Positions 17,387-26,455 are shown, numbered from the stretch's first letter. The stretch is 64,000 nucleotides of DNA from Chryseobacterium cucumeris (GCF_016775705.1 NZ_CP068760.1:4464001-4528000); one strand, 5' to 3'. Notes: generated by a model from the sequence alone, not told the origin. Made by a program: numbers and translations.

Positions 17387-17989
17387 TTAGGCTTGATTGG
17401 TTTCTTCGGGCTGATGTATTGTTCTTGTTCTGAAAAATGCTCCGAAAAACACCGACAAAACTACGTAAAATATAAGAATTGCTGCAAAATATCCTGAAAA
17501 ATGACTTGCGGTAAGCATATCTTTTCCTTTAACTGCCTCAGGAGTGAAGCTTTGCAGTCTTTCCTTGTATTTCTGATCCAGTTCATCAATATCCTTCTGA
17601 TGCTTCAGAATTTTTCTTGCTGAAGTATATTCTGTATCCAGTTCTGATTTTTGTCTTTGAACATATTGATAGTTCAAAAGGCTTTTAGCTGCAGGATCTA
17701 CAAAAGTTAAAAAAGCATAAATACTAAAAATAGAAAGAATTCCTCCGATGAACATCGGAACGAATGCTCTTTTGAAAGCATCTTTAAATTTCACCACTCT
17801 ATGGTTGTTCCAGTAAGATTTTACAGACCAGAAAGCAGCTCCGGCATATAAAAGAGGCAAAACAAAAGCATTGGCTTTCAAAGAGATATCAAAATAATTG
17901 ATTCCTGAGAAAAAAGTATATACTACAAAAAAAACGATCATTGTAGCGATAAAAAGTATAATTCCTAGTGTTGATGGACTTTTTGTCAT
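17387..17989 (-). CDS. DUF4199 family membrane protein
   Basis: 200 residues with four hydrophobic segments: three in the first ~100 residues and one near the C-terminus (HFSGYFAAILIFYVVLSVFF). Between them lies a charged, probably helical region (QRQKSELDTEYTSARKILKH). This layout is that of DUF4199, a Bacteroidota-specific family of unknown role. Close coupling to the downstream glycosyltransferase suggests co-transcription. Confidence 0.8.
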   Translation of the reverse strand: MTKSPSTLGIILFIATMIVFFVVYTFFSGINYFDISLKANAFVLPLLYAGAAFWSVKSYWNNHRVVKFKDAFKRAFVPMFIGGILSIFSIYAFLTFVDPAAKSLLNYQYVQRQKSELDTEYTSARKILKHQKDIDELDQKYKERLQSFTPEAVKGKDMLTASHFSGYFAAILIFYVVLSVFFGAFFRTRTIHQPEETNQA

Positions 17990-18086
17990 ATTTAAATTTT
18001 TAAAAAAAGTTGAAAATTTTTCCCTCTAAATGTCAGGCGTTTAGCTTTACCACTGCATTTTTTCAACTAATTTTCTTTGATAAAGT

Positions 18087-18116
18087 TTTGAAGTTTATAA
18101 AATATTCCTACCTTTG
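18087..18116 (+). promoter_or_regulatory. Promoter of the SRP RNA gene
   Basis: -33 TTTG (18087-18090) and -7 TACCTTTG (18109-18116), 18 bp apart, placing the transcription start close to the first stem base of the RNA at 18121. Confidence 0.7.
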
Positions 18117-18120
18117 CAAC

Positions 18121-18213
18121 GGCAAGTCCTAAACAACCAGCTCCTGAGAATCCTCCAGGGTGGGAACGCAGCAAAGGTAATCGGTCGTAGCGGTGTGATT
18201 TAGGTAGCTTGCC
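18121..18213 (+). ncRNA. ffs: Signal recognition particle RNA, small bacterial type (4.5S)
   Basis: The RNA is bounded by a pairing stem GGCAAG (18121-18126) / CTTGCC (18208-18213), extended by CCTAAA / TTTAGG. The apex holds CCTCCAGGGTGGGAACGCAG followed by CAAAGGTAATCGG, which closely resembles the conserved helix-8 domain (asymmetric and symmetric loops) to which Ffh binds. An 8-10 T run follows as terminator and a consensus promoter precedes. It directs co-translational targeting with Ffh and FtsY. It lies between the DUF4199 and MBL-hydrolase genes, in the 345-bp gap. Confidence 0.88.
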
Positions 18214-18334
18214 ATTTTTTTTTGATTTAAAGTAAGAAGAGAGGTAATTTGATAATTATCTTTTTTTGTTTTTAATACCTTACGCATCATTTTCATTTTT
18301 CTAATTTTCAGATTACCTCCGGTTTTGTTATCAA

Positions 18335-19021
18335 TTAAAATTCGAACGTCTCTCCCAATTTTGGTAAAACAAGTTCTACATTTTTATCGGCGAAATGCTT
18401 TAGTGCACTTTCATGGTTGATTTCAATGGCAGGAAAAGTATCAAAGTGACATCCGATTACTTTCGGTGTTTTTAATAGCTCTGCTGCTGCAAAAGAAGCT
18501 TTTCTGGGGCACATCGTGTAGTGGCTTCCGATCGGAAGGATAGAAAGGTCGATGTTTCCGTATAATCTCGGGAACAGCTCCATATCAGCCATTACTCCTG
18601 TATCACCAGCCAGATAGATGTTCTTACCTTCAGGAAGTCTGAAGATATACCCTACAGGAACACCTCCATAGCTTCCATCCGGGAAAGAACTTGTATGGTG
18701 AGCCGGAACCATGGAAATTTTAAGATCGTCGATTTTTGCCGATCCTCCTAAGTTCACATCATCTTTATTTTTTGCCTGTTGAAAATAACCGCATACTTCA
18801 GGAACTCCAATGATGGTAGCTTCCGGATAGTGCTTCAATACTTCTGCTACATCAGCAATATGATCACCGTGCGCATGAGTTAATAGGATGTAGTCGATTT
18901 TTTGGGCAGCAATATCAAAACCTGACTCTGCTTTTTTGTAATTGTAAAAAGGGTCACTCAGAATTGTTTTATCCTTGTAGGTAAACAGGAAACAATTTTG
19001 CCCTAAGAATTGTATTTTCAT
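18335..19021 (-). CDS. Metal-dependent hydrolase, UPF0173 / MBL fold
   Basis: 228 residues of the metallo-beta-lactamase fold. The metal motif THAHGDHIADV is at about residues 48-58, further ligands being in PAHHTS, AGDTGVM and GCHFDTFP. This is the UPF0173 (YtkL-like) group of broadly conserved hydrolases whose substrate is unknown. It is the last gene of the run menB, menA, SRPBCC, MBL on the minus strand; a link to menaquinone synthesis is only by position. Confidence 0.9.
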   Translation of the reverse strand: MKIQFLGQNCFLFTYKDKTILSDPFYNYKKAESGFDIAAQKIDYILLTHAHGDHIADVAEVLKHYPEATIIGVPEVCGYFQQAKNKDDVNLGGSAKIDDLKISMVPAHHTSSFPDGSYGGVPVGYIFRLPEGKNIYLAGDTGVMADMELFPRLYGNIDLSILPIGSHYTMCPRKASFAAAELLKTPKVIGCHFDTFPAIEINHESALKHFADKNVELVLPKLGETFEF

Positions 19022-19107
19022 TTTAAATTTAATTTCAATTATTATTAAATATTAAACACAAATGACTCAAATAATTTCACAAACAGCACAATGAGATTAG
19101 TGGCGAT

Positions 19108-19140
19108 TGTGAAAGCATTCGTGCCATCCGTGTTTTCTTT
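19108..19140. repeat. Dispersed 'cacagat/cacggat' repeat, copy 2
   Basis: Contains CATTCGTGCCATCCGTG, the inverse of the words at 59191-59219, within the spacer after the SRPBCC gene. Confidence 0.45.
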
Positions 19141-19146
19141 AATCTA

Positions 19147-19593
19147 TTATTTCGATGGAAACTTATCCTCAATAAGGTTAAGCTTAATCCTGTGTTCGAG
19201 ATAAGCCTTACATCCGTCTAAAACTGTTGTAAAACCTCCTGTATTGTCATTAATTACTTTCATCAGATCTTCGCCTGTCTGGCTGAATCCATAGCTTTTA
19301 ATGACCACGAGTGTTCCTTTTTCCATCGTTTTGAATTCATAGTCTACGTTTACTGCAGGCTCTCCCCATTCTGTTCTGATCAGTTGGTTCGGAATAATCT
19401 GGTGAACTTTCACTACGTTTTTTACTCCGTACATTTCCCATTCCCAGGTAACAGTCTTCCCTTCTTCCAGCTTTCCGGTAGATTTGGTAAACCAGAAATT
19501 GGTAGTTACTTCCGGATTGATGAATGCTTCGAAAACATCTTCAACCGGCTTCCTGATAAGCATTTGAGCTTCAACGTATGCATTAGAACTCAT
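19147..19593 (-). CDS. SRPBCC (AHSA1-like) family protein
   Basis: 148 residues of the START/Bet v1-like AHSA1 family: N-terminal strand ending RKPVEDVFEAFINPEVTTNFWF, then GKTVTWEWEMYG, the paired strands of the cavity, and the long C-terminal helix beginning TTVLDGCKAYLEHRIKLNL. Such proteins bind hydrophobic ligands or act as co-chaperones; the function here is unknown. It lies 16 bp downstream of menA, so it is probably co-transcribed. Confidence 0.88.
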   Translation of the reverse strand: MSSNAYVEAQMLIRKPVEDVFEAFINPEVTTNFWFTKSTGKLEEGKTVTWEWEMYGVKNVVKVHQIIPNQLIRTEWGEPAVNVDYEFKTMEKGTLVVIKSYGFSQTGEDLMKVINDNTGGFTTVLDGCKAYLEHRIKLNLIEDKFPSK

Positions 19594-19609
19594 GGTATAA
19601 TATTTTAGA

Positions 19610-20539
19610 TTAGTGAAATAAGTTAAGTCCGGCTGCTGTAAGAATTGCCATTACAAAAGTCATGATTCCTACCTGTTTTAAGTACTGGTCTAATTCTTTT
19701 GGTTCTTTCACCGACATAATGCTTCTTCTCAGCTTGGCTAATGGGAATAAAAGGATCATTACAATAAACACATAGTAGTTTTGCTGCTGTATAAACCCGT
19801 TTACTCCTAAAAAGATAAGGATAAGCACCAATGGTAACTGTAACAGGACCATTTCATAGATCATTGCATTTTTGAATCCGATTCTCAATGCAAAGCTATT
19901 TTTCCCTGATAATCTGTCGCTTTCAATATCTCTCATATTGTTCAGGTTAAGAACCGCCATACTCATCATTCCAACCGCTGTTCCGGGTAATAATATATCC
20001 CAGCTGAAAGTTTTTGTAAACAGGAAATAGCTTCCGCACACAGAAACCAGTCCAAAGAAGATAAACACGAAAATATCTCCCAATCCCATGTATCCGTAAG
20101 GTTTTTTACCTACCGTATATCCAATTGCGGCAAGAATGCATGCTACTCCCAATCCTATGAAGATATAGAATTCATTCATATAGTTTGGAATAAAAGCTAC
20201 GTACAACAAAGCAATGGTAGCAATGAAAGATAATACTGCGAAAAGAATCACAGCATTTTTCATCTGTTTTGCGGTAATTTTCCCTGATGCTACCGCTCTT
20301 GCTTCAGCTTCATTGATTCTTTTGGCGTCTGTACCTTTTACTCCGTCACCATAATCATTGGCATAATTTGATAAAATCTGGTATAAAAGCGTAACCAACA
20401 GAGCGAGTGCAAGGATTTTCCAGTCCCAGGTACCGCCTTCTCCGTAAAGTCTCCATTTTGCAATGAAAGCTCCCATAATAATTCCGCTTAAGGAAAGCGG
20501 TAAAGTTCTTAGCCTTGCGGCTTTTATCCAATCCGTCAT
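19610..20539 (-). CDS. menA: 1,4-dihydroxy-2-naphthoate octaprenyltransferase
   Basis: Attaches the polyprenyl tail to DHNA in menaquinone synthesis; integral inner-membrane enzyme of the UbiA superfamily with about eight to nine hydrophobic segments. The two Asp-rich motifs are NYANDYGDGVKGTD and NNMRDIESD. I place the start at 20539 (MTDWIKAARLRTLPLSLSG), where the family begins; the open frame runs 51 bases further upstream, but that extension (IIIYQLSLIND) has no homologous counterpart and includes AT-rich spacer repeats. It lies 73 bp after menB. Confidence 0.95.
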   Translation of the reverse strand: MTDWIKAARLRTLPLSLSGIIMGAFIAKWRLYGEGGTWDWKILALALLVTLLYQILSNYANDYGDGVKGTDAKRINEAEARAVASGKITAKQMKNAVILFAVLSFIATIALLYVAFIPNYMNEFYIFIGLGVACILAAIGYTVGKKPYGYMGLGDIFVFIFFGLVSVCGSYFLFTKTFSWDILLPGTAVGMMSMAVLNLNNMRDIESDRLSGKNSFALRIGFKNAMIYEMVLLQLPLVLILIFLGVNGFIQQQNYYVFIVMILLFPLAKLRRSIMSVKEPKELDQYLKQVGIMTFVMAILTAAGLNLFH

Positions 20540-20612
20540 ATTTTTATCATTGATAAGCGATAATTGATAAATGATAATATCAATCATCATTCATCAATTA
20601 TCAATTATATTT

Positions 20613-21449
20613 TTAGGATATCCATTGATCTTCTCCGAAGTTAGGTTTTCTTTTTTCAAGAAAGGCATTTCTTCCTTCCTGAGCTTCTTCTGTCATATAC
20701 GCAAGACGGGTAGCTTCTCCTGCGAAAACCTGCTGCCCTACCATACCATCATCTGTAAGGTTCATGGCAAATTTCAGCATTCTGATAGAAGTTGGCGATT
20801 TAGCTAATATTTCCTGTGCCCATTCGTAAGCTGTATCCTCTAGTTCTGCGTGAGGAACCACTTTATTCACCATTCCCATTTCGAAAGCTTCCTGTGCAGA
20901 ATAGTTTCTTCCTAAAAAGAAAATCTCACGTGCTTTTTTCTGTCCTACCATTTTAGCAAGATAAGCAGAACCATAACCACCATCGAAACTGGTAACATCT
21001 GCATCGGTCTGTTTGAAAATAGCATGTTCTTCGCTCGCTAAAGTAAGGTCACATACTACGTGAAGTGAGTGTCCACCACCAACTGCCCATCCGGGAACAA
21101 CAGCGATCACCACTTTCGGCATAAAACGGATCAGACGCTGAACTTCAAGAATGTTCAGACGGTGTCTTCCGTCTTCTCCTACATACCCCTGGTGTCCTCT
21201 GGCTTTCTGATCTCCTCCACTGCAAAATGCCCATCCTCCGTCTTTTGGACTTGGTCCTTCTCCTGACAGCAATACAACCCCTATTGAAGAATCTTCATAG
21301 GCATCATAAAAAGCATCATATAATTCTGAAGTTGTTTTAGGTCTGAAAGCATTACGTACTTCAGGTCTGTTGAAAGCAATTCTTGCTACTCCGTTAGATT
21401 TTTTATAGGTAATATCTTCGTATTCCTTGGCGGTTTTCCACTCGATCAT
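20613..21449 (-). CDS. menB: 1,4-dihydroxy-2-naphthoyl-CoA synthase
   Basis: 278 residues of the crotonase fold; catalyses the ring closure of o-succinylbenzoyl-CoA. MenB-specific features are GVARIAFNRPEVRNAFRPKT, the CSGGDQ oxyanion segment, GWAVGGGHSLHVVCDLTLAS and TSFDGGYGSAYLAK with the catalytic Asp and Ser neighbourhood. The upstream -7 box TATCTTTG (21467-21474) gives a short leader. It is first in the menB-menA run. Confidence 0.97.
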   Translation of the reverse strand: MIEWKTAKEYEDITYKKSNGVARIAFNRPEVRNAFRPKTTSELYDAFYDAYEDSSIGVVLLSGEGPSPKDGGWAFCSGGDQKARGHQGYVGEDGRHRLNILEVQRLIRFMPKVVIAVVPGWAVGGGHSLHVVCDLTLASEEHAIFKQTDADVTSFDGGYGSAYLAKMVGQKKAREIFFLGRNYSAQEAFEMGMVNKVVPHAELEDTAYEWAQEILAKSPTSIRMLKFAMNLTDDGMVGQQVFAGEATRLAYMTEEAQEGRNAFLEKRKPNFGEDQWIS

Positions 21450-21466
21450 CTTATAAAAATTTTTCT

Positions 21467-21474
21467 CAAAGATA
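21467..21474 (-). promoter_or_regulatory. Promoter -7 box of menB
   Basis: TATCTTTG on the minus strand, 17 bp before the menB ATG. Confidence 0.55.
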
Positions 21475-21591
21475 CGGAATTACAGAGAAATTTTCAGGTT
21501 GAAATTGAAGGTTCATCTCTATAAAAAAAGAAATTTTGAATGCATGAATCCGGCATGAAGAGAAACTGCATAACAGGGCCGGTAATAAATC

Positions 21592-21624
21592 AAACCTAAC
21601 AGGTTTTTAAAACCTGTTAGGTTT
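21592..21624. repeat. Perfect palindrome in the menB-TPR gap
   Basis: Two 16-base arms, AAACCTAACAGGTTTT and its complement, with one base between. The word CCTAACAGGTTTT recurs in intergenic DNA across Bacteroidota. It lacks a flanking T run, so it is a repeat element rather than an obvious terminator. The rest of the 318-bp gap holds the terminator at 21715-21745 and nothing else I can identify. Confidence 0.7.
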
Positions 21625-21714
21625 ATAAATTTAATTCAAAATCATAAAAGGCCTGCAAACTTCTATATGAAACATAAAATCCTGATATGAACTTCATTAC
21701 TTTGTGTTTACAAT

Positions 21715-21745
21715 AAAAAAAACCGGAACATTTCTATTCCGGCTT
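21715..21745 (-). terminator. Terminator after the TPR gene
   Basis: A CCGGAA / TTCCGG stem followed on the minus strand by GGTTTTTTTT, 20-50 bp past the TPR stop. Confidence 0.75.
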
Positions 21746-21767
21746 TATCTGTTGTGTCAAAAAATGA

Positions 21768-22805
21768 TTATTTTGCACCAGCAGCTGTAAGTTCAGCTTC
21801 TTTAGCTTTCATTTCTTTAACTTTATCCATGTTTTTAGTTACAATGTAAATTTCTTTTAACGCAGTAACCGCATCAAGACTCTTTGGGTTGGCTTTATAC
21901 CATCCTTCAGCATATGGTAGTGCTTTTCCAAATCTTTCTCTTCTTGCATCAATCAGCTTAGAAGCTTCATCCGGCTTGTCTTTTCTTAAGGCATTGATCT
22001 CTCCTACTACTTTAGCATCATCACCAATAGTCGTATATACTAAATTCTGATATGCATCAGAGAAATCAGGCTTCAGCTCAACAGCTTTTTTGAACGCTTC
22101 CAAAGCATCGTTAACAGTAGCCGGGTTTTTAGCCTGCATTACCCCAAGGTTATACCAGTTTGTAGCATCGTTAGGGTTTTTAGCCAATTGTTCTTTCAAT
22201 CCTGAAACAAATTTGTCTGTATTTCCAGACTGAAGGTATGCTGTAGTCTGAGCTTCTTTAAGCTTAGCATTGTTTGGGAATTTAACCAAACCTTTTTCGA
22301 TAATCGTAAGAGCCTCAGTTGGTTTTTTAGCATTCAAAAGCAATGAAGACAAAGTTTCATACAAATCAGACTCTATACTTTTAGTCTGTTCTGTCTTGAA
22401 ATCACTGTAATCAGGGTTCTTTTTCATTAGTTCCCAGGTAGCTTTATCAAGATTTACAACCTGACCTGTCTTCTTCTCTTTTGCAGTGTATGTAGTTTCT
22501 ACTCCTGTAAATCCGGAATTGATAAGGTCTGTATATATTTTGATAGACTGATCAGTGTTATTAGCTAACGCGTGGCTCAATCCGGCATAATACATATATA
22601 TTTTATTATCCTGCCCGTTAGCCTTTAACAAGTCGTAGACTTCTATAAACTTAGGCGCTGCAGCAGCATAGTTTTTTGCATTATATGCATCCATAGCCAC
22701 TTTATTAGCTTCCTGAAGCTGAGCATTTAAAGCTGCCGCATCTTTTTTCTGCCCAAAAGCAAAAGCAGATGCTACGATAGCCATTCCTAAAATTAGTTTC
22801 TTCAT
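21768..22805 (-). CDS. Exported tetratricopeptide-repeat protein
   Basis: 345 residues with a signal peptide (LILGMAIVASAFAFGQ). It is almost wholly helical, with repeated TPR-like units; the clearest are ATNWYNLGVMQAKNP and ALEAFKKAVELKPDFSDAYQN at about residues 210-250. It is likely periplasmic and may scaffold an envelope complex; the partner is unknown. It lies 30 bp downstream of gyrA, so it is probably read from the gyrA transcript, a linkage I recognise as usual in flavobacteria (memory, not checked). Confidence 0.85.
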   Translation of the reverse strand: MKKLILGMAIVASAFAFGQKKDAAALNAQLQEANKVAMDAYNAKNYAAAAPKFIEVYDLLKANGQDNKIYMYYAGLSHALANNTDQSIKIYTDLINSGFTGVETTYTAKEKKTGQVVNLDKATWELMKKNPDYSDFKTEQTKSIESDLYETLSSLLLNAKKPTEALTIIEKGLVKFPNNAKLKEAQTTAYLQSGNTDKFVSGLKEQLAKNPNDATNWYNLGVMQAKNPATVNDALEAFKKAVELKPDFSDAYQNLVYTTIGDDAKVVGEINALRKDKPDEASKLIDARRERFGKALPYAEGWYKANPKSLDAVTALKEIYIVTKNMDKVKEMKAKEAELTAAGAK

Positions 22806-22835
22806 AATAACTATTTTATATTTATATTGTACAAT

Positions 22836-25430
22836 TTATTCGGAATCAGAATTCTCATTTTCCTCTGCAGAATTTTCATTTTCAGCCTGAGGAGCCTCTT
22901 CGTTTTCCTGGTTATCAAATAGCGATCCTACAACACCTTCTTCTGTTTCTTCAAGTTCTTCAGAATCTTCCTCTACATCTTTATCCATTTCTACTTTTGC
23001 AATGGCTGCAATTTCGTCATTTTTCTTAAGGTTTATCAGTTTTACACCCTGAGTATTTCTACCCATTACTCTCATTTCATCCATTCCCATTCTGATGGCA
23101 ACACCGGATTTGTTGATAATCATCAATCCGTCTTCGTCTGTTACGTTCTGAATAGCAATAAGATTTCCTGTTTTTTCAGTAATATTAAGCGTAATAACTC
23201 CTTTTCCTCCTCTGTTGGTAATTCTGTAGTCTTCTACCGCAGTTCTCTTACCATATCCTTTTTCAGATACTACAAGTACTGTTTCGTTCTCTACATCGTT
23301 CACAACAATCATACCAATAGCTTCGTCACCATCTTCAAGCAGGATTCCTCTTACCCCGATAGATCCTCTACCTACTTCTCTTACTTTCTCCTCAGGGAAA
23401 CGGATACACTTACCATTTTTAGTGGCAATCATGATCTGAGAAGTTCCATTGGTAAGGTAAGCTCCTAATAGCTGGTCATTATCTCTGATTTCGATAGCAT
23501 TCACCCCGTTTACTCTTGGTCTTGAATAGGCTTCCAACGATGTTTTCTTGATGGTTCCGTTTTTAGTTACCATCACGACGCTCATCTGATTTACATATTC
23601 GGAATCCTTAAGGTTGTTGGTTCTGATATATGCTTTGATCTTATCATCCGGTTCAATGTTGATAAGGTTTTGTACTGCTCTTCCTTTTGCCGTTTTGGAG
23701 CCTTCAGGAATTTCAAATACTCTTAACCAGTAACATCTTCCTTTTTCAGTGAAGAACAGCATATACTGGTGGTTGGTTGCAGAAACAATATATTCAAGGA
23801 AATCGGAATCCCTTGTCGTTGCCGCTTTATTACCTACACCACCTCTACTTTGGATTTTATATTCTGAAAGAGAAGTTCTCTTGATGTATCCTGCATGAGA
23901 AATAGTAAGAACGACAGATTCATTAGGAATGATATCTTCGATAGACATTTCTCCTCCTGAGTAATCTATTTCAGTTCTTCTTTCGTCTCCGTATTTTTCT
24001 TTGATTTCAAGCAATTCTTCTTTAATGATCTGGAATCTTCTCGGCTCGTTCGCTAAGATGTCTTCCAAATTCGCAATTTCTTTCATGATCGCATCATACT
24101 CATCACGGATCTTATCAAGCTCCATTCCTGTAAGACGGGCTAATCTAAGATCAAGAATTGCCTGAGCCTGAATATCAGAAAGTTCAAAAGCTTCGATCAA
24201 GCCTTCTTTTGCAGCCTGAGGGTTGGCACTGTGACGGATAATAGAGATTGCTCTGTCTAAAGCATCCTGAGTTCCGATCACCTTCATAAATCCTTCAAGG
24301 ATATGTGCTCTCTCTTTTGCTTTCTTAAGCTCATACTGAGTTCTTCTTACGATAACCTCGTGTCTGTGCTCTACAAAGTGATGAATGATATCTTTAAGGT
24401 TCAGCTGCTCCGGTCTTCCGTGTACCAATGCAATATTGTTTACACTGAAAGAAGTCTGAAGTGCCGTATATTTATATAATAGGTTAAGAACGACATTCGG
24501 GATTGCATCGTTTTTCAGTTCGTATACAACGCGAAGTCCTTTTCTATCCGATTCGTCTCTGATCTCGTGGATTCCAGGGATTTTTTCGTCTTTAACAAGT
24601 TCTGCTGTTCTGGCGATCATTTCAGCTTTGTTCACCTGATAAGGGATTTCAGTAACGATAATAGCGTTTCTGTTTCCGATTTCATCAAAGTTAACTTTAG
24701 CTCTTAAAACGACTCTACCTCTTCCTGTATGGAAAGCATCTCTTACTCCGTCATATCCGTAGATGATACCACCTGTAGGGAAATCCGGTGCAATGATGTG
24801 CTGCATCAGTTCGTCAATCGTAATTTCTTTATTATCGATATACGCACAGATTGCATCTACAGATTCTGAAAGGTTATGAGGCGCCATATTCGTTGCCATA
24901 CCTACGGCGATACCTGAAGTACCATTTACCAAAAGATTCGGAATTTTAGTAGGCATTACGGTCGGTTCCTGTAAACTGTCGTCGAAGTTATTCTGGAAAT
25001 CAACTGTTTCTTTGTCCAGGTCTGAAAGAACCTCATCAGAGATTTTTTTCAATCTTGCCTCGGTGTAACGCATTGCTGCAGGCGGGTCACCATCCATGGA
25101 ACCAAAGTTACCCTGTCCGTCTACCTGAGGATAACGCAAGCTCCAGTCCTGAGCCATTCTTACCATAGCATCGTATACAGAGGAATCTCCGTGCGGGTGG
25201 TATTTACCCAAAACGTCCCCAACAATTCTCGCAGATTTTAAATATTTTCTATTAGAAAACACCCCTAGTCCATACATACCATAAAGTACTCTTCTATGAA
25301 CGGGTTTCAAGCCGTCTCTTACATCCGGTAACGCTCTTGAAACGATAACCGACATCGAATAATCGATATAAGACGACTTCATTTCATCAACAATGTTGAT
25401 AGGAATCAGTCTTTCTCCTTCTTTTTGCAT
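22836..25430 (-). CDS. gyrA: DNA gyrase subunit A
   Basis: The DNA-cutting subunit of gyrase. With the start at 25430 (MQKEGERLIP) the catalytic tyrosine in AAMRYTEARL is residue 122 and the quinolone-pocket residues in HPHGDSSVYDAM fall at Ser83 and Asp87, matching E. coli numbering; both are the susceptible-type residues. An upstream in-frame ATG at 25436 is possible but less well placed. The C-terminal beta-pinwheel repeats are present, including GRGSIGVRGI and NRGGKGV, and the protein ends in a ~45-residue highly acidic tail. Confidence 0.98.
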   Translation of the reverse strand: MQKEGERLIPINIVDEMKSSYIDYSMSVIVSRALPDVRDGLKPVHRRVLYGMYGLGVFSNRKYLKSARIVGDVLGKYHPHGDSSVYDAMVRMAQDWSLRYPQVDGQGNFGSMDGDPPAAMRYTEARLKKISDEVLSDLDKETVDFQNNFDDSLQEPTVMPTKIPNLLVNGTSGIAVGMATNMAPHNLSESVDAICAYIDNKEITIDELMQHIIAPDFPTGGIIYGYDGVRDAFHTGRGRVVLRAKVNFDEIGNRNAIIVTEIPYQVNKAEMIARTAELVKDEKIPGIHEIRDESDRKGLRVVYELKNDAIPNVVLNLLYKYTALQTSFSVNNIALVHGRPEQLNLKDIIHHFVEHRHEVIVRRTQYELKKAKERAHILEGFMKVIGTQDALDRAISIIRHSANPQAAKEGLIEAFELSDIQAQAILDLRLARLTGMELDKIRDEYDAIMKEIANLEDILANEPRRFQIIKEELLEIKEKYGDERRTEIDYSGGEMSIEDIIPNESVVLTISHAGYIKRTSLSEYKIQSRGGVGNKAATTRDSDFLEYIVSATNHQYMLFFTEKGRCYWLRVFEIPEGSKTAKGRAVQNLINIEPDDKIKAYIRTNNLKDSEYVNQMSVVMVTKNGTIKKTSLEAYSRPRVNGVNAIEIRDNDQLLGAYLTNGTSQIMIATKNGKCIRFPEEKVREVGRGSIGVRGILLEDGDEAIGMIVVNDVENETVLVVSEKGYGKRTAVEDYRITNRGGKGVITLNITEKTGNLIAIQNVTDEDGLMIINKSGVAIRMGMDEMRVMGRNTQGVKLINLKKNDEIAAIAKVEMDKDVEEDSEELEETEEGVVGSLFDNQENEEAPQAENENSAEENENSDSE

Positions 25431-25579
25431 AAACAAATTTTATTGTAATGATATTCAAACTCTTAGCTGTCAGTTTGAAAATTATTTATTTCCAATTTTT
25501 ATTAACGGGCTAATTTACGAAAAAAAAGCCGATTTTTGTGGTAGAATTTATCCAAAAAATCTTAAAAATTCATAAAAAT

Positions 25580-25894
25580 ATGAGCGTATTAAGTATAACT
25601 TTCCACTGCACAAAAGATAACCTGGAAGAATGGGAAGATTATATTGATGAAACACTGGTTTTAATGACTGAAAACCTTATGGATGTCAACAAATATATTC
25701 TTTCTGAAGTGCACAGTGACTTTATTGAGGAAGGTAAAAATTATAATCTCCTGCTAATTTTTGATAATAATGAACTGAGGGAAGATTTTATTAAAAGTGA
25801 ACTTTTAAATATTTCCGAAAGAATTGAGAAAAAGTTCGGACAGGAAGTAATGGTTTTCAATACTTTCCTTAATCCAAAGAAATCAAGATTATAA
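25580..25894 (+). CDS. DUF4286 family protein
   Basis: 104 residues from the ATG at 25580 (MSVLSITFHCTKDNLEEWED); an upstream in-frame start at 25538 would add residues with no counterpart. The protein is small, soluble and acidic, fitting DUF4286, a ferredoxin-like alpha/beta family of Bacteroidota with unknown role. It is divergent from gyrA and converges on a lipoprotein gene with a shared terminator. Confidence 0.8.
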   Translation: MSVLSITFHCTKDNLEEWEDYIDETLVLMTENLMDVNKYILSEVHSDFIEEGKNYNLLLIFDNNELREDFIKSELLNISERIEKKFGQEVMVFNTFLNPKKSRL

Positions 25895-25905
25895 TAGATC
25901 ATAAA

Positions 25906-25934
25906 AAAAGCACTGAAAAAAATTCAGTGCTTTT
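25906..25934. terminator. Bidirectional terminator between the DUF4286 and lipoprotein genes
   Basis: A 12-bp perfect stem AAAAGCACTGAA / TTCAGTGCTTTT with a five-base loop between converging genes. Confidence 0.85.
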
Positions 25935-25938
25935 CTTT

Positions 25939-26160
25939 TTATCTGTGATGTCCATGACCGCGGCCTTTGTGATGATGCCCTCGATCGTCATAAATATACA
26001 CTTTCTTTACCTGTCCTGGCGCGTAGTACCTCGCGCTTCCGCCATAATACCTTTTTGCATGGCCCGGAGGCATTCTCCTTCCATGGTGCTCATGTACCAC
26101 ACATGAAGACAGCAATAATACTACCACAGCTACTCCAGCCACTTTAAACATACTTTTCAT
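25939..26160 (-). CDS. Tiny lipoprotein with His/Lys-rich tail (paralogue 1)
   Basis: 73 residues from the ATG at 26160; the longer open frame starts in the spacer. A signal with lipobox LLLLSSC (Cys19) is followed by VVHEHHGRRMPPGHAKRYYG, then GSARYYAPGQVKKVYIYDDR, and a tail of alternating His, Gly, Lys and Arg. The PPGHAK...GSA..YAPGQVKK core is shared with the 59-residue gene directly upstream (26276-26455), so the two are a tandem duplication. The basic His-rich tail might bind metal or polyanion (inference). Function unknown. Confidence 0.75.
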   Translation of the reverse strand: MKSMFKVAGVAVVVLLLSSCVVHEHHGRRMPPGHAKRYYGGSARYYAPGQVKKVYIYDDRGHHHKGRGHGHHR

Positions 26161-26275
26161 TATTTTCACTTTTTCAATTTCGATAGCGAAATATATCAAT
26201 GTTAATGCCAAAAGAAATTGAAATTAAGCTAATGTATGTTAAAACTAACTGTTAATTTTTTATTTTTTATACCTG

Positions 26276-26455
26276 TTAGTAGCCGCTTCTTTTTTTCACC
26301 TGCCCAGGAGCATAGTCTTTTGCGCTTCCTCCAAAGACTTTTTTAGCCTGTCCTGGCGGAACTGTTTTCACCCGGCGTCCATTGTCATGCACCACACAAG
26401 ATGATAACATGAATGCTACGATAAGGACTCCTGTAATTTTAATCAAATTTTTCAT
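26276..26455 (-). CDS. Tiny lipoprotein (paralogue 2, 59 residues)
   Basis: Read directly from the minus strand: start ATG at 26455, stop TAA at 26278-26276. A signal sequence (MKNLIKITGVLIVAFMLSSC) ends in lipobox Cys20, followed by VVHDNGRRVKTVPPGQAKKV and GGSAKDYAPGQVKKRSGY. It aligns with the downstream 73-residue lipoprotein through VVH, GRR, PPG.AK, GGSA and YAPGQVKK, but lacks the His-rich tail. It is short enough to be missed by length cut-offs. Function unknown; the conservation of the core between paralogues shows that it is a real gene. Confidence 0.8.
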   Translation of the reverse strand: MKNLIKITGVLIVAFMLSSCVVHDNGRRVKTVPPGQAKKVFGGSAKDYAPGQVKKRSGY

